From Terriglobia bacterium (lineage in GTDB: Bacteria > Acidobacteriota > Terriglobia > Bryobacterales > Bryobacteraceae), in assembly GCA_020073615.1 (NCBI GenBank), contig JAIQEX010000002.1:84877-148876 (forward strand): 64,000 nt of DNA. The letters are read 5' to 3'. The first letter of the stretch is position 1; each line of letters begins with the position of its first letter. Positions 42,311-51,500 of this stretch are shown here, in pieces. A program made the translations under genes and the position numbers. The notes beneath the pieces were generated by a model. That model did not search any database, had not been told where the DNA came from, and saw only the letters and a list, made by a program, of their open reading frames with translations.

Positions 42311-43762
42311 CTATTGCTGGCCCGACGCCTTGCTCTCCACGATTCCCAGGTCGGTCAGGATCTTGGGATTGGTTTCGTCCATGGCGAGCACGTTGTGGCA
42401 GGCGTTGCAGTCCTGGGTGATGGCACGGCCGTCCTTGGAAGCGTGGTTGCCGTCGTGGCAGCGGAAGCAGCCGGGGAAGTCGTTGTGGCCGATGTTGATG
42501 GGATACTTGCCCCAAGTGACTTTCATGTCGGGGAAGATGTTGCGGTTGTAGACCGCCAGCACCTCCCGCGCGGACGATGTCACTTCCGCCTGGCGCTCGG
42601 CCCACACCGCCGGCTGGCTGTCCTGGTAGTACTTGGCGAAGGCTGCGGGGATCTGGCGGGCGGCATCGTCGCGCGTCGTGTAGGATGCCTTGAGAATCTC
42701 CACCGCTTTCTTCTTGGCGAAGGGCAAGGAAGGCGAAATCAGGCCCGCGTTCATGGCCTTGTCGACCGCCTCTTCGGGCAGGTCGTAGCTGTGCGACGGC
42801 CGGTTGTGGCAGTCCATGCAGTCCATCTCGCGGACTGGCAGGCCGGCGGTCTTGGCATCGGGCGCGGCGTAGACCGTCTGCCGGCCGGGGCCGTTGTATT
42901 CCACCCAGGGGATGACTTGCCGGCCTTCATCAGAGTGGGCGTAGCGGATGGTGACGCCGGGGCCGAGATGCGTGCCATGAATCCCGATGCCGCCGTTGCC
43001 GCCGCCGATCTTCATCAGCAGGACGGTCTTGGTGGGGGTGTTGGTTTCGTCGTCGCCGAACTTGGAGATGATGCGCACCCGGTCCTCGCCGTACTTCTGC
43101 GGCCAGTGGCAGGCTTCGCAGGTTTCCCGCGCGGGACGCAGGTTGTGGACCGGGGTGGGGATGGGCTTCGGGTAGGTGTTGAAGGTGACCGCGAACACCT
43201 GTCCGACTCCGGAGAGCTTGCTCTTGACGAACCAGCCGGCGCCCGGCCCGATGTGGCACTTCACGCACTCCACGCGCGAGTGCGGCGAGTTCTGATAGGC
43301 CGTGAACTCGGGCTGCATCACGGTGTGGCAGGTCTGGCCGCAGAAGGTCACCGAGTCCATGTAATTCACCGCGCTGTAGGTGAGCTGGCTGGCGATGGCC
43401 AGGTTGGCCACGGTGGTGGCGCCCACGAAGTAAACCAGGCGCCGCAATTCCGCGTTGTGCCAGTTCAGGGCGGGAAAGTCGGGAGGGTAGATGCCGGTGC
43501 GCCCCTCGCGCTTGCGCTTGAGCCAGATGCCCAGGGGAATCAGGATGAGGCCGGCGAAGAAGGGCGCCGGCAGGACGATAAATGCCAGGATTCCGACGTA
43601 GGGACTCTGGGTCTCGCCGCGCAGCGTGGTCGGCAGCAGGAACAGCCAGCAGATGACGGCGGTAGTGACGACTACCACGCCCACCAGGCTGATCCAGTTA
43701 TTGCTCAGGTGGATGACCGGGGACAACCATCCCCGGCGGCGCTCGGAATTGTTGGGCGTCAT
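42311..43762 (-). CDS. NapC/NirT-like membrane-anchored multihaem cytochrome c
   Basis: A 483-residue protein with three N-terminal membrane segments (about 21-42, 58-80 and 100-120). A periplasmic part follows with five CxxCH sites (CVKCH, CEACH, CMDCH, CFRCH, CNACH) and one CxxxCH site (CGQTCH) placed where the first NapC/NrfH haem lies. The stretch TVMQPEFTAYQNSPHSRVECVKCH is typical of NapC/NirT. Such proteins oxidise quinol and pass electrons to periplasmic reductases. It ends the leftward operon and follows the nine-haem c/b fusion, which may feed or accept electrons. Confidence 0.88.
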   Translation of the reverse strand: MTPNNSERRRGWLSPVIHLSNNWISLVGVVVVTTAVICWLFLLPTTLRGETQSPYVGILAFIVLPAPFFAGLILIPLGIWLKRKREGRTGIYPPDFPALNWHNAELRRLVYFVGATTVANLAIASQLTYSAVNYMDSVTFCGQTCHTVMQPEFTAYQNSPHSRVECVKCHIGPGAGWFVKSKLSGVGQVFAVTFNTYPKPIPTPVHNLRPARETCEACHWPQKYGEDRVRIISKFGDDETNTPTKTVLLMKIGGGNGGIGIHGTHLGPGVTIRYAHSDEGRQVIPWVEYNGPGRQTVYAAPDAKTAGLPVREMDCMDCHNRPSHSYDLPEEAVDKAMNAGLISPSLPFAKKKAVEILKASYTTRDDAARQIPAAFAKYYQDSQPAVWAERQAEVTSSAREVLAVYNRNIFPDMKVTWGKYPINIGHNDFPGCFRCHDGNHASKDGRAITQDCNACHNVLAMDETNPKILTDLGIVESKASGQQ

Positions 43763-43770
43763 GCTTACTG

Positions 43771-45471
43771 TCAGTCTCCCACAGCCTTCGCTTCGTGTTC
43801 GTGGCGCTCGCGGGCGTGCTCGTCCTTCTTTACGCTGAAGCCGGTCAGGAAGGCGGTGTTCAACGGATAGACATCGGGGTCGAAAATGATGGGGTAGAAG
43901 TGCCAGACCACAATCGCCAGGGAGGCAAGCACGGCTTCATAGAAATGGACCGACGTAGCCACGTCCAGCCAGGCTTTGGAGCCCAGTTTCATGACCAGGG
44001 TATTGGCCCAGAGCAGCAGGCCGGTGGCGATCATGACCACGGCCCCCCACACCACGGCCCAATATTCGGCCTTTTCTATGTAGCTGTGCGGCGACCGGCC
44101 GGGCGGGGTATTGCCCAGGCCGAGATTGTACGCGAAGTTGGACAGCGCCTCACGTGGATCGTCGATATTGGGCAGCATCTCCAGCCAGTGGGCGCGCAGC
44201 TTGCGGCTGACGATGAGCGAAACCAAGTGCGTGACCGTGATGGCCATGAAGACCACCGCCGCCACGCGATGGATGATGCTGCGCATGGCATGGGTGCCAT
44301 CGAGCGCCACCAGGGGCGCGGCCCACCATTGCTCGGGGTACTTGAGGGCGAACCCGGTCCAGACCAGGGTGAGGAAGGAGAGCGCCATGATGCCGTGCTG
44401 CAGGCGCTCGAAGGGCAGCATGCGCAGCTCGCCGTGACCGGCAGGCGCCTTGGCGGTGCGTCCCGGCGCGTGGATGTTCGCGACGCGGGTGAAACGCAGG
44501 CGGATCACCTTGCGGAGCCAATCGCCGCCATTGTGGAGCAACATGAGCCCGATGGTCACGGGGATGACCAGCAGGTAGAACTGCCGTACCCAGCGCAGGG
44601 CGGCCGGTTCGGTGCGGCCTTCCGCCACGTGGACCTGGCTGATGGCGAACCGCGTTCCAGCGCCGGCATGGCATTGGCCGCAGGTCTTGGGAAGGTTCTT
44701 TGCGTTGATGGTGGATTTCGGGTCCGACGACGGCAGAATGTTGTGCACGCCATGGCAACTGGCGCAGTTGGCCACGGTCTGCGAGCCGGCCTTGGCGGCC
44801 AGGCCGTGGAACGAGGTGTCGAAACTAAGCAGCCGGTCAGACGGCAGCCCGAACTTGCGAGTCAGGAGAACGTCTCCGTGGCAGCTCCCGCAAGTGTCGC
44901 GGATATGCGCCGCGTTCACCGGAGAGGCGGAGTTGGTATGTTTGACGATATTGTGCTCGCCGTGGCAATCGGTGCACAGCGGCGCCTGGGCGATTCCGCG
45001 CGCGAGCGCCTGGCCGTGCACGCTGGCGCGGTATTGCTCGACCACCTCGGTATGGCACATGCCGCAGGTATCGGGCACGGCGGCGCGGAAGGCTTGCGAT
45101 TTCGGGGACTGCAGTTCGTGTGCGCTGCCATGGCAGAGGGCGCAATCGGGCGCGCCTTCGTTGCCGTTCTTGCGCGCCAGGCCGTGTACGCTGCCGGCAT
45201 AATCGACGGCCTGGTCCTGATGGCAGGTGAGGCAAACGGGCTTGGCGATGCCCGCCGGGTGGGGATATTTTTCGTGAGATTCGTGGCAGGTGTCGCAAGT
45301 CAGGCTGGCGTGAGCGCTCTTGCCCAGTTTCTGCCCCTGTTCGTGGCAGGAGACGCATTCCGCCGCCGGCGTCGTATCCGCCGCGTGCAGACCGGCGCCC
45401 GCCGCCAGGAAAAGGCCAAGAACGGCGGAACCGAGCAGGTGGCCGAGGGAGGAAAGTGCCCGGTTCGTCAT
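43771..45471 (-). CDS. Nine-haem cytochrome c fused to a cytochrome b membrane domain
   Basis: A 566-residue protein. After a signal peptide (1-30) there are nine CxxCH sites, at Cys39, 59, 80, 110, 136, 166, 194, 236 and 264. A membrane domain of about five helices follows (residues about 290-530), with His residues in FERLQHGIMALSFLTLVWTG, MRSIIHRVAAVVFMAITVTHL and the last helix WHFYPIIFDPDVYP. This resembles the di-haem cytochrome b subunits of formate dehydrogenase or thiosulfate reductase. It could exchange electrons between quinone and an extended periplasmic haem wire. The redox partner is unknown. Confidence 0.88.
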   Translation of the reverse strand: MTNRALSSLGHLLGSAVLGLFLAAGAGLHAADTTPAAECVSCHEQGQKLGKSAHASLTCDTCHESHEKYPHPAGIAKPVCLTCHQDQAVDYAGSVHGLARKNGNEGAPDCALCHGSAHELQSPKSQAFRAAVPDTCGMCHTEVVEQYRASVHGQALARGIAQAPLCTDCHGEHNIVKHTNSASPVNAAHIRDTCGSCHGDVLLTRKFGLPSDRLLSFDTSFHGLAAKAGSQTVANCASCHGVHNILPSSDPKSTINAKNLPKTCGQCHAGAGTRFAISQVHVAEGRTEPAALRWVRQFYLLVIPVTIGLMLLHNGGDWLRKVIRLRFTRVANIHAPGRTAKAPAGHGELRMLPFERLQHGIMALSFLTLVWTGFALKYPEQWWAAPLVALDGTHAMRSIIHRVAAVVFMAITVTHLVSLIVSRKLRAHWLEMLPNIDDPREALSNFAYNLGLGNTPPGRSPHSYIEKAEYWAVVWGAVVMIATGLLLWANTLVMKLGSKAWLDVATSVHFYEAVLASLAIVVWHFYPIIFDPDVYPLNTAFLTGFSVKKDEHARERHEHEAKAVGD

Positions 45472-45474
45472 CCA

Positions 45475-45756
45475 TTAAACTCCGGTGGTGGTGGCGGTGT
45501 GCACGAAGCCCTGATACACGTAAGCCACGCCCACCAGCAGAAGGTACACGACCGTGATCACAGTGAGCAGTTTGCCCCACTTGTCGATGGCCTCAAGCTT
45601 GTGGCCTACCACCGCCTGCTGAACGGCGCCGCTGTCGAGGAAGTGCAGCGTGTCGTCTTCTTTCCGGGCAACTATCTTGCGATAGACGATCATCACGATC
45701 ACTACCACGGCGAGAATGATCCCGATACCAAAGAACGGACGAAAATCAATGTTCAT
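45475..45756 (-). CDS. Small two-helix membrane protein of the cytochrome operon
   Basis: A 93-residue protein with a membrane helix at about 10-27, a cytoplasmic loop of about 35 residues (RKIVARKEDDTLHFLDSG), and a second helix at about 63-83. GGGAGATGAG lies before ATG 45756. It has no haem or metal motif. It lies between the Cys-cluster protein and the nine-haem c/b fusion, with a three-base gap to the latter, so it is probably an accessory subunit of the same complex. The role is inferred from position only. Confidence 0.75.
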   Translation of the reverse strand: MNIDFRPFFGIGIILAVVVIVMIVYRKIVARKEDDTLHFLDSGAVQQAVVGHKLEAIDKWGKLLTVITVVYLLLVGVAYVYQGFVHTATTTGV

Positions 45757-45776
45757 AACTCATCTCCCAGTCGGAC

Positions 45777-46178
45777 TTACAGTTGAATCGGGAGCCCTGA
45801 GTGCGTCCCCGAGGGACCACCCATGGGCCGGATCCCTTGCTTGTTGAATGTTTTCCCGGTGACCTCTTCGATGGCCTCGACCACCAGGAGCAGATAGGCG
45901 TCGAGCGCGCACTGCACCTGCTGCCGCGGCTCGCAGGAGCCATCGGCCGCCTGTTCGGCGCACAGCGAACAGACACCGCGGCGAATGGCGTCGATATACT
46001 CGCCGATATTGTCGCTCTCAACCGTTTGGATGGCCTGGGCGACTTGCGGAAACAGCCGGAACAACGCGCAACTGGACGGTTCCTCGAGCGCACACTCGCC
46101 CTTCACGGTGCGTTCGGTGCAAACTCCGCAGATGCGATTTCGGACAATGGCCTCGAGTTCTGCTAAAGAATGGTCCAT
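45777..46178 (-). CDS. Duplicated four-Cys-cluster protein
   Basis: A 133-residue soluble protein made of two copies of one module. Each copy has C-x2-C-x8-C-x7-C: Cys17, 20, 29, 37 in the first and Cys70, 73, 82, 90 in the second, exactly 53 residues apart. Around the cysteines are the helices LAELEAIVRNRICGVC and YIDAIRRGVCSLC. Four Cys per module could bind an iron-sulfur cluster or zinc. There is no signal peptide, so it should be cytosolic even though its neighbours encode periplasmic cytochromes. A regulatory or redox-sensing role is plausible but not shown. Confidence 0.8.
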   Translation of the reverse strand: MDHSLAELEAIVRNRICGVCTERTVKGECALEEPSSCALFRLFPQVAQAIQTVESDNIGEYIDAIRRGVCSLCAEQAADGSCEPRQQVQCALDAYLLLVVEAIEEVTGKTFNKQGIRPMGGPSGTHSGLPIQL

Positions 46179-46259
46179 GTCAGTCTTCCTTTTGCCGGAG
46201 CAATCCGACAGTGCACGCCAAAGTCCAAGTCCCCCAAACGAGTAAAGCTATGGTATTTT

Positions 46260-46694
46260 TCAACGTTTCGATCCGGAAGTCCGGTTTAGTGGGGCTATTG
46301 ACGCAGACCGGGAACTGCAACTGGGGGTTATCCCGCTCGCGACTGGAACTTCGTGGGATGTCGCCACACGCAACGCCGCCGCCATAATGGCGAGCAGCAC
46401 GGTATTGAGCGGGGCCTCCTCGGAGACAATGGACACGATCCCCGCCTCCCAGGCATCGGAGAGCACTTGGGGATCCGGTGATTCCTCGCGGGTGATCAGG
46501 ACCACCCGCTGCGGGTTGGGAACAGGGAGGGGCAGCCGCGCAAAGGCGGACTCGTCCAGAACCAGTGCGCATTTCTGCGACGGATCGGGGCGTTCGACCG
46601 ATTCGACGTGACATGCGCAACTGCGGGACAGCGCTTCGCGAATGGCTGCCGCATACCTGCTGTCGGCAATCGAAAGCTGAACCCCTTGCATCAT
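46260..46694 (-). CDS. Unknown protein, possible degenerate receiver-like domain
   Basis: A 144-residue protein. Residues 60-115 (RVVLITREESPDPQVLSDAWEAGIVSIVSEEAPLNTVLLAIMAAAL) have the strand-helix-strand rhythm and A-G-x-x-x-x-V pattern of CheY-like receivers. The phosphorylation Asp and the conserved Lys are not evident. The last 30 residues are Ser/Arg-rich and unstructured. It lies between the monohaem cytochrome and the Cys-cluster protein in one operon. The gap of 81 bases downstream shows nothing else. Confidence 0.55.
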   Translation of the reverse strand: MMQGVQLSIADSRYAAAIREALSRSCACHVESVERPDPSQKCALVLDESAFARLPLPVPNPQRVVLITREESPDPQVLSDAWEAGIVSIVSEEAPLNTVLLAIMAAALRVATSHEVPVASGITPSCSSRSASIAPLNRTSGSKR

Positions 46695-46724
46695 GGCTGC
46701 CTCACGGCTCCACCTTCCACGCGG

Positions 46725-46958
46725 CTACTTCTTTTCCGTGTACCCGTCCAGACTCTTGTGCTCGGCGTAATACTTGCCGGCCTTGGTCAGGTTCTTATTC
46801 ATGGCGTCTTTATCGCCGGGCACGTTTTTCTCATGGCAGAACGTGCACGCTTTCTTGGTCGATTTGGTGTATTCCGGTTTGCCGTACGAGGCCGTCGAGC
46901 AAATCAGGAATCCGCCCAGCAGGAGAATAGCGGGTATAGTAATTTTCAGATGGGACAT
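46725..46958 (-). CDS. Small monohaem cytochrome c
   Basis: A 77-residue protein. ATG 46958 is chosen because GGAG lies 8 bases upstream and it gives a clean signal peptide (1-25, TIPAILLLGGFLICSTASYG). One haem site, CTFCH, lies near residue 40. The short Lys-rich tail (MNKNLTKAGKYYAEHKSLDGY) has a Met that may be the sixth ligand. It would be a soluble periplasmic electron carrier for the multihaem proteins of the same operon, and is the first gene after the divergent control region. Confidence 0.85.
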   Translation of the reverse strand: MSHLKITIPAILLLGGFLICSTASYGKPEYTKSTKKACTFCHEKNVPGDKDAMNKNLTKAGKYYAEHKSLDGYTEKK

Positions 46959-46980
46959 ATAAAGACTCCACGGCCGAGGT

Positions 46981-46996
46981 AGCAATTGCATCACCA
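46981..46996 (-). promoter_or_regulatory. Candidate sigma-54 promoter of the cytochrome operon
   Basis: On the minus strand the segment reads TGGTGATGCAATTGCT. The TGG and TTGC elements have the exact sigma-54 spacing (GG to GC, ten bases between), although the rest of the -24 box is poor. It would start transcription about 12 bases before the ATG of the monohaem cytochrome gene. A sigma-54 activator gene is divergent, which makes the assignment reasonable. Confidence 0.4.
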
Positions 46997-47051
46997 CGCG
47001 CGTATTTCCTGCGGTTTGAGAGGGTTTGCAGCGAATTTCAACGTCGGAGTA

Positions 47052-47097
47052 GGGGCAATTCCCCGCGAAATCCCGCGGCCTCTGGGCCAATTGCCCC
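47052..47097. promoter_or_regulatory. Inverted repeats, possible activator-binding sites
   Basis: Arms GGGGCAATT (47052-47060) and AATTGCCCC (47089-47097) form a perfect nine-base inverted repeat. Each arm is also part of a local palindrome (GGGGCAATTCCCC and TGGGCCAATTGCCCCA). They lie about 70-115 bases upstream of the candidate sigma-54 promoter and just before the activator gene, the usual place for enhancer sites of an NtrC-type protein. Confidence 0.5.
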
Positions 47098-47108
47098 AGA
47101 AAAATGCG

Positions 47109-47114
47109 TATAAT
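47109..47114 (+). promoter_or_regulatory. Possible -10 element of the sigma-54 activator gene
   Basis: A perfect TATAAT lies 18 bases before ATG 47132. No convincing -35 is at the right spacing, and the ribosome site CGGAG begins directly after it. It may therefore give a very short leader or be a chance match. Confidence 0.25.
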
Positions 47115-47131
47115 CGGAGTAACCGTAACAA

Positions 47132-48475
<1,344 letters not shown>

Positions 48476-48505
48476 GGGGCGGCAACCTCCATCGCGGTCG
48501 CGGCT

Positions 48506-51500
48506 CTATCTCAGCCCGGCATCGAATGGGAGAACCGGACCCATGGCGGTCGTACGGCCCGCGGCTCCGATGGCCGGAAGCGCGAGCATGGAGTCGGCCG
48601 CATAGATTGTGCCGCCGTTCGCCAGTACCTGGTTTTCATCGAACAGGTGACCGTTCGGAACGTTCAGGGAGGGGTGGTCGAAGGGCGACTTCTCCCAGCG
48701 GACGCGCTCGTCGGTGAGCGATTTCAGGAACGCCACCAGCGCGGCCTCGTCGTCGGCGGAGAGGTTGAGCGGCAGAATCGCCGGCGTGCGGTTGGCCGGG
48801 TTGCTCCCGAACCCCGTGGTGTTCGCGGCGTCGTTATGTGCCGGGATGCCGTCGGCCGACCGGGCGTCGCCCCCGCGATTGTAAAAGTCTACAACTTCCT
48901 CAAGCGCGGCCATACCGCCATTGTGCATGAAGGGCCCCGTGAGCTCCACGTTGCGCAGCGTGGGCACTTTGAAGCTGCCGTCCACCGCGTCGCGCGTGGT
49001 GCTGCCGACGGGCTGATTCTGGCCGAACTGAAACGTGCTGGCGTTCACCGCGAAGCCGTCGCGGCCGACGTTGGACATCTGGGTCTGGAAGGGATTCGTC
49101 TGGAGCCAGGTCTTCAGTTGGCGGGCCCAGCTCAGCGGGTTGCCCCAGGAGTCTGTGCCCCCAGTGCCGAGGTCTTCGCTCGTTGGGCGGACGCCGATGT
49201 TGTAGAAACCGCCGTCGTACAGTCCGTCGTTTCCGTCGCCCAGCAGCGTGTGCGCCACTTGGCTGCCTTCGGCTTGCGCCCCCTTCAGACTGGTGGCCGC
49301 GCCGGTGAACTCCGCGCCCGTGTGGCACGAAGCGCATTGGCCGTTGCCGTTGAACACCGACCAGCCTCTGACCTGCTGAGCGGTCAGGGCGCCGATGTTG
49401 CCATTGGCGTATTGGTCGAAGGGCGAGTCGCCCGAGACCAGCGTGGATTCGTACAGCATGATCGCCACACCCCAGAAGAACGAGAAGTTCTTCTCGATCT
49501 GCCGGTAGTTGTCCGCCGTCCTGTTGGGCGAGCTCCAGTACTTGGAATCGAAAGCGCGCTGGATCAGCGTTTCGTAGCTGGCCAGCGAGTTGGTGGCAGG
49601 GTCCCACATGGCCGCCTTGACGATCTGCGTTCCCGCGATTTTGTTGGCGTAAGGACCGAGCACGCTGTCGGTGGTCGAGATGGTCTGCAAGGCCAGAGGG
49701 TTCAAACGCAGCAGCTTTTGGCCGATCTGCTCGAACAGCTGGTTACTGCACGACATTTCCAGGTTGTTGACCGGGGGCTCGACGGCCTGCGAAGCCAGAC
49801 TGGCATCCGGCAAGGCGATCTTTACCGGCGACAGGTTGCCGCCGGCATCCGCCACCAGGACGCTGTTTAACGGGTCGCTGCCGGCGGCAGGATCGCGCGG
49901 GCCGAACGGGTTCCGTCCGTTGAAAATGTTGTTGGCGCGCCCGTCCCAGGAGTTGCGGAAGTTGAAGACCGCGTTGATCACGGTGGGGGCGTTGCGCGTG
50001 TCCACCTGCCGGACGTTGATGCCGCCCACGTTGAAAGCCGGGGAGAGCGAGGGCAGGCACTGCTCGGCCTGGTTGGCCGGACCGGTCAGGTTGATGTGGT
50101 CGAAGTCCATTTTGAACGCGGCCTGCGAGGAGGTCACGTCGTCGGTGTCGAAGAGAACCGCCGCATCCCGGTCGCCGGCATTCGCCAGTTTGTGGAAGGG
50201 GTAGTCGGCGCGCGCCATCTGGTAGTTGGGGCCCCTCCGGCCCGACGCGGCCGGGTTCCACACATTCTGTTTACTGGGGTCCGTGTGGCGCAGGCCCGGG
50301 TTGAGCGTGTTCTTGATCCGGTTGTCGGCGCCGGCGTGGAAATGGCAACTGGCGCAGGCGATGCCGTCGCTGCCCGCCTGCTGGTCCCAGAATAGTGCCT
50401 TGCCCAGGACGATGGCGGCTTGCCGGTCGGTGACGATGCCAGTGAGATCCGGCAGCGGCACGGGAATGAGGGTCAGTGGCGGCTGCGTAACGGAGAAGGC
50501 CACGGCGGTGCTGACGCCGCCGCCGGTGGTTACCGTGACATTCGCCGGCCCTATTGCGGCGTTGGCGGCGATGGCGAACGTCGCCGTGATCCGGGTTGCG
50601 CCGGTCACGATCACGCTGCTTACCGCGATGCGCGGATTGGCGACTGCCACCGCCGCGCCGGAGACGAAATTCGTGCCCGTGAGGGTCACCGGCACACTGG
50701 CGCCTTGGACGCCGCTCGCGGGACTCACCGTGGCGAGCGTGGGGGCAGGCGGGTTGACCGTAAACACAGCCGCACCGCTGGTCCCGCCGCTGGTGGTGAC
50801 CGTGACGTTGGCAACTCCGGGCGAAGTGTTGGCGGCGATGGTGAACGTGGCCGTGATCTGGGTTGCGCTGACTACGGCCACACTTCCGACCGTGATCCCG
50901 GCATTATTGACAGTTACCGCCGCGCCGGAAACGAAGTTCGTGCCCGTGAGGGTCACGGGCACGCTGGCGCCCTGGAGGCCGCTCGCCGGAGTCACTGCGG
51001 ACAGCGTGGGCGCAGGCGGGTTGACCGTAAAGACGGCGGCGGCGCTGGTCCCGCCGCCGGTGGTCACCGTGACGTTGGCGGCCCCGAGTGAAGCACCGGC
51101 GGAGATGGTGAACGTGGCTGTGATTCGCGCTGCGCTTACTACCGTCACACTGCCAACCGTGATCCCCGGATTGCTGACGGCCACCGCGGCGCCGGAGAGG
51201 AAGTTGGTGCCCGTGAGGGTCACCGGCACGGCGGCGCCTTGCGCGCCGGTCGCGGGACTGATGGTGGTCAATGTGGGTGGCGGCGGAAGGGTCACGTCGA
51301 TGGAAGCCGTGAGAGTCTGACTGTCCAGAGTGGCGCTGACCGTTGCCGTGCCCGCGGCCATTTCCGCGGTATACACAGAAATGGCTGCGCCCGCGGTTGT
51401 GGTCGTGCTTGCCGGGCTGACGATGCCGGGCGCCCCTGCGAAGCTGACAGGCGTACCGTCCGCTATCTGATACCCTGTGCTGCCGTCGCTGCCGCTGGCG

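Noticed and set aside
42083..43870. A long plus-strand frame opposite the NapC-like gene
   Set aside because: It is the mirror of a GC-rich gene; its translation is Arg/Gly-rich without any domain, while the minus strand has clear haem motifs.
46959..47131. Other TTGC-containing segments as extra sigma-54 sites
   Set aside because: Only 46981-46996 has GG and GC at the right distance.
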